Shown piece by piece: positions 1 through 7,435 of a DNA stretch of 64,000 nt (within the stretch, counting starts at the first letter, position 1; each line of letters begins with the position of its first letter). The stretch spans positions 10,077 through 74,076 of the forward strand of contig JANRKQ010000241.1 in assembly GCA_033763395.1 (NCBI GenBank), given 5' to 3'. Below the pieces are notes generated by a model that was given only the letters and a program-made list of their open reading frames with translations, did not search any database and was not told where the DNA came from. Origin of the DNA: Xiheimicrobium sp033763395. Lineage in GTDB: Bacteria; Myxococcota; Myxococcia; Myxococcales; Myxococcaceae. The position numbers and the translations under genes are program-made.

Positions 1-875
1 AAGAAGAACAGGCTCGACGCGCCCGAGAGCTTCGAGACGTCGGCGAGCGAGCCCACCGCCACGCAGAAGACGAGCAGCAGGTATTCGCCGACCTCGAAGG
101 TGGTGGGCAGGCGGCGCACGCGCTCGACGAGCGACAGCGCGATGCCGAGCGTGGTGAGCACCAGCATCACCACCGTGCCGTCGAGCTTGCCCGTCGCGCC
201 CATCGCCGCGCCGGCCGACACGAGGACGCACGCCAGCGCGAGCGCGAGGCCCGTCACCATCGACGGCAGGTTCCGTATCGTCCACACCGTCGCGGGCGCG
301 GCCTCGTCGACGGTGGCCTCGTCGCGCGCCGCGGGGAAGGGCTTCATGAAGCGCAGGAGCACCCGCTGCGCGACGGTGAGCAGCACGAACAGCCACGCCC
401 CGCCGAGCACCACGTCTGCCGCGTTGAGGAGCACGAACGTCTCGCTCCGCGTCTCGAGCGCGATGCCGATGGCGTTCAGGTTCGGCGTGCCGCCGATGTA
501 CACGCCCACCAACATGCCCGAGATTTTCCACCACTCGTCGGTGGAGGCCCTGAAGACGAAGCCCGCGATGCTCGCCGCGGCGATGGCCGAGAGGCACGCG
601 AGCCCGAAGGCCTTGAGGAGCGTCGGCCCCAGCGATAGCCACTTCTTCACCTCGGTCGAGAAGAGCAGCAGCGGAATGGACAGCGCGACGGACACCTCGT
701 TGAGCGTCATCGCGGCCTTCTCGTCGACTGGCACCACGCGCAGGTTTGCCGCGAGAATGCCGGCCGCGTAGCAGACGACGACGGGCCCCAGCGCTCCGAG
801 CGGCTTGATGCGCGCGCACAGCCAGCGCGCCACCGCGGGGAAGACGAGACACGAGAGCACCTGGAGGGCGGCCAT
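1..875 (-). CDS. DUF819 family integral membrane protein (3' end missing)
   Basis: I translated this leftward frame by hand from an ATG at 875 to the window edge; it stays open for 291 codons, so the C-terminus lies outside the window. The product is strongly hydrophobic with about eight membrane segments. Features I associate with the DUF819 (YjcL-like) family are the segments VVVCYAAGILAANL, SIPLLLFSTEVKKW, GMLVGVYIGGTPNLNAIGIA and YLLLVFCVAVGSLAD. The conserved GGTPN stretch suggests a permease-like fold, but family members have no firmly assigned substrate. It is transcribed away from the protease gene that follows. The upstream base composition gives no strong Shine-Dalgarno, so the start could be a nearby in-frame codon. 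Confidence 0.8.
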   Translation of the reverse strand, partial: MAALQVLSCLVFPAVARWLCARIKPLGALGPVVVCYAAGILAANLRVVPVDEKAAMTLNEVSVALSIPLLLFSTEVKKWLSLGPTLLKAFGLACLSAIAAASIAGFVFRASTDEWWKISGMLVGVYIGGTPNLNAIGIALETRSETFVLLNAADVVLGGAWLFVLLTVAQRVLLRFMKPFPAARDEATVDEAAPATVWTIRNLPSMVTGLALALACVLVSAGAAMGATGKLDGTVVMLVLTTLGIALSLVERVRRLPTTFEVGEYLLLVFCVAVGSLADVSKLSGASSLFF

Positions 876-1017
876 CACCGGAGCCCCGCGTTGTCGCACG
901 AGCCCCGGCGCGCGACAGAAGAAAGCGGTGTCCCGTTGCGGCGCGAAGGGTCTTCTCGTGGGTCGACCGACCGACCTTCCGTGGAACCCCCCGCCAGGCC
1001 GCAGCATGGTGGGCGCC

Positions 1018-2472
1018 ATGGAGCCCGCGCTGCCTCAGCCCGCCGTCGCCTTCCCCGACGACGCCGTCTCTTCACGGCTCGCGGGGCCGGGTGGAGCGGT
1101 CGCTGCGCTCGTCGTGAGTGTGCTGGCGGTGGCCTGCGCGCCCGTCGATGACGTCGCCACGCAGCGCGCGGCCATCTATGGCGGAGTGAGCGCTGTGGAC
1201 GACCACGCCGTCTTCATGCTCGAGCCGCTGCGCTGCTCGGCGGCCCTCATCGCGCCGCGCACGCTGCTGACGGCCGCGCACTGTGTCGACGAGCCGACAC
1301 GCTTTGCCACCAACGCCGTCGACGGCGTCTCTGGCCCGCTCTACCCGGTGGTGAAGGTGCAGTCGTACACGGGCGTGCGCGGAGACTGGTCTCCAGACCT
1401 CGCCCTCGTGCTGCTCGAGCGTGCACCGCCGGTGACGCCGCTGCGCTGGCAGGCGACCGGGCCATTCCCGCCCATCGGAGCGCAGCTGCGGCACGTCGGC
1501 TACGGCCTCACCGAAACGGGCGTCTCAGGCCAGCGCCGCACGGTGACGGTGCCGATTCGTGGCACGGGCACCCCACAGGGCTTCGGCGTCAGCGTGATGA
1601 GCGGTGAGGGTGGGCGCGGCATCTGCTTCGGAGACTCGGGAGGCCCCGCGCTGCTCCGCGACGACCAGGGCGAGCGCGTGGTGGCGGTGCACAGCTACGG
1701 GTACGAGTGCGGTGGGCTCAGCGGCTCGGCCCTCGTGTACCCCTACGCCGCCTTTGTCAGCCGCTGGCTGGGAGAGAACGAGCAGCCTTCGTGCGCGCGC
1801 GACACCCGCTGTGTGCCCGGCTGCGCTCCTGCGGACCTCGACTGTGTCTGCGGCCCCGACGGCCAGTGCAGCGCCGCGTGCACCGATGGCGACGACCCCG
1901 ACTGCCCGCCCGGCTGTCGCCCCGACGGCGTGTGCCAGCCCGTGTCGGTGTGTCCGGCCGACCTCGACTGCCTGCCCCCGGGGACCCGCTGTCTGCGCGA
2001 GCTGCAGTGTTCGTCGCGCCTGTGCGTGGCGGATGCCCAGAACCCGACACGCTATTGCTCGGTGCCCTGCGAGGCGGGGCGCTGTCCGGCGGGGTTCCAG
2101 TGCGACGCCGCGCGCATGGTGTGCATCAAGTCACAGCGCGCGACGGTGGCGCCCGGGTTTCCGTGCGTGGCGGGCGACCTGTGCGCCGACGGGTACCGCT
2201 GCGCCGCGCCGATGGGCATGACGGCCCGGTGTGAGAAGGCCTGCGTCGCAGGGAGCGAGTGCCTCGCGGGGTTTCGCTGTGACTTCTCGCTCGGCGTGTG
2301 CACGCAGCGGGCGCCCGTCACGCTCGACGCCGGCCTGGAGTGGACCGAGCCCCTTGCGCCCCAGGGCTGTGGAGCGGCTCCGGCGGGGCCGTTGGCGTGG
2401 GCCATCGTCGCGGTGGCGAGGCGTTGGCGGCGGCACCCGTCGACGCGCGTGGCACCCTCGCGCGGCGCGTGA
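1018..2472 (+). CDS. Surface-anchored S1-family (trypsin-fold) serine protease with Cys-rich repeats and MYXO-CTERM-like tail
   Basis: A 484-residue exported protease. The hydrophobic stretch before Cys40 (LVVSVLAVAC) is a lipobox-like or signal segment with an unusually long N-region, so the start is uncertain (ATG 1006 is also in frame). The S1 fold is shown by the new N-terminus IYGG (about 53), LTAAHC with His88, Asp127 in DLAL, and GDSGGP with Ser207. The residue six before Ser207 is Gly rather than Asp, so trypsin-like Arg/Lys specificity is not expected. Residues about 260-440 form Cys-rich DxDC-type repeats. The C-terminus, GCGAAPAG then a hydrophobic helix then ARRWRR, looks like a MYXO-CTERM sorting signal, which suggests anchoring at the cell surface. 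Its substrate is unknown. Confidence 0.85.
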   Translation: MEPALPQPAVAFPDDAVSSRLAGPGGAVAALVVSVLAVACAPVDDVATQRAAIYGGVSAVDDHAVFMLEPLRCSAALIAPRTLLTAAHCVDEPTRFATNAVDGVSGPLYPVVKVQSYTGVRGDWSPDLALVLLERAPPVTPLRWQATGPFPPIGAQLRHVGYGLTETGVSGQRRTVTVPIRGTGTPQGFGVSVMSGEGGRGICFGDSGGPALLRDDQGERVVAVHSYGYECGGLSGSALVYPYAAFVSRWLGENEQPSCARDTRCVPGCAPADLDCVCGPDGQCSAACTDGDDPDCPPGCRPDGVCQPVSVCPADLDCLPPGTRCLRELQCSSRLCVADAQNPTRYCSVPCEAGRCPAGFQCDAARMVCIKSQRATVAPGFPCVAGDLCADGYRCAAPMGMTARCEKACVAGSECLAGFRCDFSLGVCTQRAPVTLDAGLEWTEPLAPQGCGAAPAGPLAWAIVAVARRWRRHPSTRVAPSRGA

Positions 2473-2489
2473 CACGCTGCGGCCCACCT

Positions 2490-3788
2490 ATGACCTCGAG
2501 CAGCACCCGGCCCGTCTCCGCGGAGTACCCGAAGCTGCCAGCCCGCCTGCGCCTCGTCGCGCGCGCCGACGGTGTGCTGCTGGCCCGGCACGAATTCACC
2601 CGTGGGCGCGTCACCGTGGGCAGCGCTCCGGGCAACGACCTCGTCCTCGAGCACCCGACGGTGTCGCGCAAACACCTCGAGCTGTCCGCCGAGGGTGACG
2701 CGCTGCACGTGAAGGACCTCCAGTCGAAGAACGGCACGCGCCTCTTCGGGCTGAAGCTCACCGAGGGGTTCGTCTCGGTGGGCCACGTGCTGGTGGTGGG
2801 CGTCGTCGAGCTGCGCGTCGAAGACGGCACGAAGGCCGACGCGGCCACGTTCGGCGGGCTCGTCGCCGTGTCGGACGTGATGCGCGACGTCCTCGAGCGG
2901 CTGCGCGCGCTGGCCGCGTCGACGAAGCCCGTGCTCCTCACCGGAGAGCCGGGCGTGGGGCATGACGCCGCTGCGCGCGCGCTCCACCTCGGCGGCCCCC
3001 GCGCGACGAAGCCCCTCGAGCTCGTCAGCGGGCGCGCCTTCTCCACGGCCACCGGCGAGGCGGCCCTCTTCGGACACGCGAAGGGCGTCGTGCCCGGCGC
3101 GGGGGAGCGGCCTGGCGCGCTGTCGAAGGCCTCGGGTGGCACCCTCGTGCTCGACGGCCCCGAGGCGCTGCCGCTGCCTCTCCAGGCGAAGCTCCTGTCG
3201 GCGCTCCAGGCGCGCACCGTCGAGCGCCTCGGTGATGGGGCTCGGGCCCCCCTCGACGTCCGCCTGGTGACGACGTCGGACAAGGACCTCGCCGCCGAGG
3301 TGAAGGCCGGCCGGCTCTCCGGCGAGCTGGTGACGTTCCTCTCGGCCGAGACGGTCGCGCTGCCGCCGCTGCGGGAGCGGCTCGACGACCTGCCGGTGCT
3401 GGTGCGCCAGATGCTCGAGGCCCTCGGGCCCCGGGCGCGGGGCTTCTCGGTGTCGGCCGAGACGCTCGCCCGCCTCGAGGAGCACCCGTGGCGGGGCAAC
3501 GTCGCCGAGCTGCGCGACTGGGTCGAACAGGCGCTGGCTGTCGGCGGCGTCACGGCCAACCCGGGCGCGACGCTGGACGACGAAGAACCAGATGCGGCGC
3601 CCGCCACGCCCCAGACGCTCGACTACAAGCGCGCGCGTGACGAGGTGCTCACCTCGTTCGAGAAGGAGTTCGTCACCCACCTCTTGCGCACCTTCGACGG
3701 CAACATCTCGAAGGCCGCGCGTGAGGCCGGCGTTGACCGCGCCTACCTGCACCGCCTCATCAAGCGGCACGGGCTCGACGCGAGCTGA
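2490..3788 (+). CDS. FHA-domain sigma-54-activator-like protein with degenerate ATPase
   Basis: A 432-residue protein. An N-terminal FHA domain (about 20-110: GSAPGNDLVLEHPTVSRKHLEL, then SKNGT) would bind phosphothreonine. A NtrC-type AAA+ domain and a C-terminal Fis-type helix-turn-helix (GNISKAAREAGVDRAYLHRL) follow. The ATPase is degenerate at three key sites: Walker A reads GEPGVGHD where GESGTGKE is usual, so the lysine is lost; the sigma-54 contact loop GAFTGA reads GVVPGA; and Walker B GTLFLDE reads GTLVLDG. It therefore probably cannot hydrolyse ATP or open a sigma-54 promoter and may act as a DNA-binding phosphoprotein reader or repressor. The ATG at 2490, 17 bases after the protease stop, was chosen because the FHA domain starts just after it. 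Confidence 0.85.
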   Translation: MTSSSTRPVSAEYPKLPARLRLVARADGVLLARHEFTRGRVTVGSAPGNDLVLEHPTVSRKHLELSAEGDALHVKDLQSKNGTRLFGLKLTEGFVSVGHVLVVGVVELRVEDGTKADAATFGGLVAVSDVMRDVLERLRALAASTKPVLLTGEPGVGHDAAARALHLGGPRATKPLELVSGRAFSTATGEAALFGHAKGVVPGAGERPGALSKASGGTLVLDGPEALPLPLQAKLLSALQARTVERLGDGARAPLDVRLVTTSDKDLAAEVKAGRLSGELVTFLSAETVALPPLRERLDDLPVLVRQMLEALGPRARGFSVSAETLARLEEHPWRGNVAELRDWVEQALAVGGVTANPGATLDDEEPDAAPATPQTLDYKRARDEVLTSFEKEFVTHLLRTFDGNISKAAREAGVDRAYLHRLIKRHGLDAS

Positions 3789-3802
3789 CGGCCGGCCCCG
3801 CG

Positions 3803-4882
3803 TCAGCGCGCGATGAGCGACTTCTCGTCGACCCAGCCCTCGTCGCCGAATTCGTTGCGCACCCTCGCCTGGCCGTCCCGCCGCTCGAGCACCTTCACCT
3901 TCGCGCCGGCCTTGTTGGTGCCCACCGGCGGCGCGGCGGCCGCGGGCTGCGCGCGCAGGGGCACGGCGACGCCGCTGGTGAAGTTGTAGGCGCGGTCGAG
4001 CTCGGCGTTCTTCTTCTGCTTGGTGGTGACGACGTTCGTCGTCATGCGCTGGAAGGCGTAGCTCGACTCGACGTCGCCGATGGTCGCGGTGGCCGCGCCG
4101 CTCGCCGCGAAGTCCGCCGCCTGCGCCGCGGTGAGGCCGTCAATCTTCGCGTCCTTCGCCGCGACCGCCGGGCCCGTCGTGGCCATCTGCCGGACGAAGT
4201 GGCTCACCACGTGAATCACCTCGCCGTCCTCGTAGGGGAAGCGCACCACGATGGGGCTCGAGCCGTACTTCTCGCCGAGCACCTTCGAGTGGGCGAGCAC
4301 CTTCACGCGCTTTCCGTCGAGCACCTGAATCGGGTAGCTCGAGCCCTCGAGCCACCACTGGGGCTCGCTGCCCTTGCGCAGGAGCATCTGCGACATCAGG
4401 TTGTCGCTCTTCTCGTCGACGAGCACCGGCACCACCTCGTTCCCGGTGCTCTGCCCGTTGTGCTTGATGGTGTTGGGGAACACCTGCTCCACCACGTTCT
4501 TGAGCGCCCAGTCGGTGGTGTAGAGCAGCCCGCCGGCCCGCACGAAGCGCTCCACCCGGCGGAGCGAGTCGGCCGGCATCACGCCCGGGCAGTTCACCAT
4601 CAGGATCATCGACGAGCTGAGCTCGGTGGTGGCGACCTGCGCCGGCTGAATCATCGTGAACGGCAGCTTCGCCGCCGCCAGGACCTGCTCGATGTGGTCC
4701 ATGCTGCCGGCCACCACGACGATGTCCTTGCCCTTGACGGCGTCGAGCATCGCCCTGGCCTGGGGGTCTTCGTTCGCGAGGCGCTTTCGCAGCAGGTCAG
4801 CGGCGGCCGCTTCGGACCTGGGGTCTCCGGCGAGGGTGGTGAACGCACACAGGACACATCCGACGAGGAGGGCTCGGGTCAT
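3803..4882 (-). CDS. Exported protein with GATase-like fold and C-terminal SH3b domain
   Basis: A 359-residue protein with an N-terminal signal peptide (MTRALLVGCVLCAFTTLAG). The middle (about 50-240) alternates short beta strands and helices (DIVVVAGSMDHIEQVL, SSMILMVNCPG, FVRAGGLLYTTDWAL, VIHVVSHFVRQ) like a class I glutamine-amidotransferase-like or ThuA-type domain, but no catalytic Cys/His pair can be assigned with confidence. Residues about 318-357 resemble a bacterial SH3 domain (KVKVLERRDGQARVRNEFG, then EGWV), a common cell-wall-binding module. The inferred location is the periplasm, perhaps in contact with peptidoglycan. It is convergent with the FHA gene, with 14 bases between the stops. 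Confidence 0.65.
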   Translation of the reverse strand: MTRALLVGCVLCAFTTLAGDPRSEAAAADLLRKRLANEDPQARAMLDAVKGKDIVVVAGSMDHIEQVLAAAKLPFTMIQPAQVATTELSSSMILMVNCPGVMPADSLRRVERFVRAGGLLYTTDWALKNVVEQVFPNTIKHNGQSTGNEVVPVLVDEKSDNLMSQMLLRKGSEPQWWLEGSSYPIQVLDGKRVKVLAHSKVLGEKYGSSPIVVRFPYEDGEVIHVVSHFVRQMATTGPAVAAKDAKIDGLTAAQAADFAASGAATATIGDVESSYAFQRMTTNVVTTKQKKNAELDRAYNFTSGVAVPLRAQPAAAAPPVGTNKAGAKVKVLERRDGQARVRNEFGDEGWVDEKSLIAR

Positions 4883-4955
4883 GGGCGGCTTGAAACGCGC
4901 GAGCCTCGAGATCGATCTTTCGCCCGCGCAGCGCCGCTCAAACGAGCCATTTCAC

Positions 4956-6176
4956 TCAGGGCTCGGCCCACGACAGCCGGCCGGCGCGGTCGTTGATGAA
5001 GAGCCGGCGGCCGTCGAAGCTGAGGGGCGTCGCCTCGAGCGGCACCGTGACGTGTCGGCCCTCGAGGCCGCCGTCGCTTCCGCCAACGGCGACCCACACC
5101 ACCCCGGTCCTCTGGACGGTGACGCCGACGAAGAGGGCTGGGGCGCGTGACGGGAGGACGAGCGACGGTGCGCTCAGCGGCACCCCGGCTGGCCGGCGCA
5201 CGACGTCACGACCGCCATCGGGCCGAACGAGGGTGACGACATCGGACTGTACGAGCCACATGCCGTCGTCGCTGCTCATGCAGGGCAACGTGAGGTTGAC
5301 GGGTGGCGTCGGGTCTCTCCTCCAGGACGCGGGGAGGATCAGCTCGTCGACGCGGCCCCGGCGACAGAGCCGCACACGACGTTCCCCACCGCTCAGGGCC
5401 TCGACCTCGTCGGGAGCGACCGCGTCGCGATACTCCACGCGTCCACCGTCGAGCCCGTACGCCACGAGCCGGAGCCCGTCCGCGACGAACAAGCGCCCAT
5501 CGACGAGCCCGAGCGCCGAGGGACGCAGGGACGAGTTCGTGGGCAGCCGCACGGTCGACGGACTCCATGCCATCGCGGCCATGGGGTCGACCGTCCACAG
5601 CGTGGTGGGCGAGAGGACGAGCCCGAAGGTAGCGCCCGTCGAGAATTCGCCTGACGGCGTCTCGAACTGCACGCCCCGACGGCTGTACCAGGCGCGGCCG
5701 GCGTCGCTCTCGAGGAAGCCCTCGGCCGGGCGGGCTGTGTTCGTCCACGTGAGGGTCCGCAGCGGCTCGACCGGCCAGACCCATCGCACCACGCCGAAGC
5801 CCGGCTCGACGGTGGCGCTCGCCCGGACCGACGACGTGGCCGGCACCGTGAACTCGAGCCAGACGAGCACACCCTGGAGGCGGCGCTCCCACGTCGAGGT
5901 GAACTCGAGCGGCACGCCGTCACCGTCGGAGAGCGTGAGGGCGACGTCATCGGGCTGCACAGCCGTCTCGGAGCAGGTGCGCACGGCGCGCAGCTCGAGC
6001 TCGAGCCGAACACGTTGGCCGGGCTCGAGCACCCAGGGCGAGCTGAAGTCGGTCAGCTCGATGGTGCAGGCCTGCAGGCGGGGGCCGGTGGGGCGCCCTG
6101 CGTCCTCCGTCGTCGCCCCGGGGCTGCAGGCCAGGGCGAGCACGGTGACGAGGGCGAGGCGCTTCACGGCCTGCAT
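4956..6176 (-). CDS. Predicted lipoprotein, function unknown
   Basis: A 406-residue secreted lipoprotein. The ATG at 6176 gives a compact signal (MQAVKRLALVTVLALAC) with lipobox LALAC; the frame is open further upstream only to a TTG. The rest is beta-rich: an Ig-like first part (about 30-130) followed by stretches such as VDGRLFVADGLRLVAYGLDGGRVEY and GRRLFINDRAGRLSW that look like beta-propeller blades. I recognise no catalytic motif. Such lipoproteins are common in myxobacterial genomes; here it lies upstream of the SH3b protein on the same strand, 73 bases away, and may be co-transcribed with it. Confidence 0.6.
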   Translation of the reverse strand: MQAVKRLALVTVLALACSPGATTEDAGRPTGPRLQACTIELTDFSSPWVLEPGQRVRLELELRAVRTCSETAVQPDDVALTLSDGDGVPLEFTSTWERRLQGVLVWLEFTVPATSSVRASATVEPGFGVVRWVWPVEPLRTLTWTNTARPAEGFLESDAGRAWYSRRGVQFETPSGEFSTGATFGLVLSPTTLWTVDPMAAMAWSPSTVRLPTNSSLRPSALGLVDGRLFVADGLRLVAYGLDGGRVEYRDAVAPDEVEALSGGERRVRLCRRGRVDELILPASWRRDPTPPVNLTLPCMSSDDGMWLVQSDVVTLVRPDGGRDVVRRPAGVPLSAPSLVLPSRAPALFVGVTVQRTGVVWVAVGGSDGGLEGRHVTVPLEATPLSFDGRRLFINDRAGRLSWAEP

Positions 6177-6499
6177 CCTCTTGGAGGCGTTGCGTCGCCG
6201 CAAGTCGCCACGTTCTCAACTCCACCACGACACCAGGAAGGAGTGCCCCATCGGCCTCCGTGGTCCGAGCGCCGCGGCGGTGTCACCGTCTCCATCTTCG
6301 GCCCGGAGCCCCTGGCCGCCGCCAGCACTGCCGTGGTTCGCCGCACGCGTTTCCGGCGCTGCTGCGTGGCGACGCCGCTCGTGTTCGTGCAATCGCCGGC
6401 CCCGCGTCGTCGCCGAAGCGCTCCGCCATCGCCCGCGGGGCCCGGGTGGACGATGACGTTGGCTGGACTTCTCGGTCCGGCGCCGACACAACCGGCGTC

Positions 6500-7261
6500 A
6501 TGTCGTCCGTCGCGCCTGCCCGCCCGCTCGTCCCCGAGACCTTCACCGCCCGGCTCGTCGAGGCGCGGCTGCTCGGCCCGCGCGTGCGGCACCTGGTGTT
6601 CGCACGAGTCGACGAGCACCCCTTCTCCTTCGAGGCCGGGCAGTGGGTGCAGCTCATCCTCCCGTTGACCGACGAGAAGGGCCGGGTGCTGCGGCGCTCG
6701 TACTCCATCGCGTCGGCGCCGAACGGCAGCTCGCGCTTCGAGCTCGCCGTGACGAAGGTCGACGGCGGCCCGGGCTCGACCTGGCTCCATGCGCTCGAGC
6801 CTGGAAGCCCCGTCGACGTGAAGGGCCCCGCAGGCACCTTCACCCGGCCGCTCGACGCTGCCGCGCCGTCACTCTTCATCGCCACGGGCACGGGCGTGGC
6901 GCCCTTTCGGGGAATGATTCACGACGCGCTCGCGAAGGGCCGCGCCGAGCCGCTGTGGTTGCTGTTCGGAGTGCGCACGCCCGACGAGTACCTGTTCCGC
7001 GACGAGCTCGAGGCGCTCTCGGCGAAGCACCCGTGCCTGCGCCTTGAGCCATCGCTCTCGCGGCCTCCCGAGGGATGGAATGGCCGCACCGGGTACGTGC
7101 AGACGCACGTGAAGGCGCTCTGGAGCGAGCTGACCGCCAGCCACCCGGGCGCGCGGGCGTACATCTGCGGCGTGAAGAAGATGCTCACCGCGGCGCGAGA
7201 GGTGCTGCGCGTCGAGCTGGGCGTCGACCGCAAGCAGGTGCACCTCGAGGCCTACGACTGA
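6500..7261 (+). CDS. Ferredoxin/flavodoxin-NADP+ reductase-like FAD oxidoreductase
   Basis: A 253-residue member of the FNR superfamily. Residues about 1-105 form the FAD-binding barrel with the diagnostic RSYSIAS motif (flavin phosphate binding). The NAD(P) domain begins with LFIATGTGVAPFRGM and ends with AYICGVKKM and an aromatic-containing C-terminus (HLEAYD). Family members move electrons between NAD(P)H and a ferredoxin, flavodoxin or oxygenase partner; no partner gene is adjacent. The frame is open upstream, but similarity only begins at the ATG at 6500 (MSSVAPARPLVP), so that start was chosen. Confidence 0.85.
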   Translation: MSSVAPARPLVPETFTARLVEARLLGPRVRHLVFARVDEHPFSFEAGQWVQLILPLTDEKGRVLRRSYSIASAPNGSSRFELAVTKVDGGPGSTWLHALEPGSPVDVKGPAGTFTRPLDAAAPSLFIATGTGVAPFRGMIHDALAKGRAEPLWLLFGVRTPDEYLFRDELEALSAKHPCLRLEPSLSRPPEGWNGRTGYVQTHVKALWSELTASHPGARAYICGVKKMLTAAREVLRVELGVDRKQVHLEAYD

Positions 7262-7435
7262 GCTGACGTGAGGCGTGCGCGCACCTCACCGCACGTCGAC
7301 CCACCGAAACCCCCGGGTTTCAGCCCGCCGCCCGATGTTGTGAACGTCTGTTCTGTCAAACACACTGACAGCCGTGACGCGGAGTCCTCTTTCTCACGCG
7401 CCGAGAATCGCAGAGCCTGTCTCCGGGGAGTCATC
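7262..7435 (+). promoter_or_regulatory. Intergenic region with two perfect inverted repeats
   Basis: Between the reductase stop and the next start lie GAAACCC-CC-GGGTTTC (7306-7321), which could be an operator or part of a terminator, and CTGTCA-N7-TGACAG (7353-7371). The second repeat is about 65 bases before the next gene and lies in a locally less GC-rich stretch that starts with TTGTGAA, so it is a plausible promoter or operator. GGGGAG (about 7425-7430) precedes the ATG at 7436 and serves as ribosome binding site. Confidence 0.35.

Noticed and set aside
100..771. A 223-codon rightward frame at the left edge
   Set aside because: Its Ser/Thr/Ala-rich sequence has no motif, while the opposite strand encodes a DUF819 membrane protein running off the window.
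2052..3770. A 572-residue antisense frame opposite the FHA gene
   Set aside because: Same compositional signature; the sense strand has clear FHA and HTH motifs.
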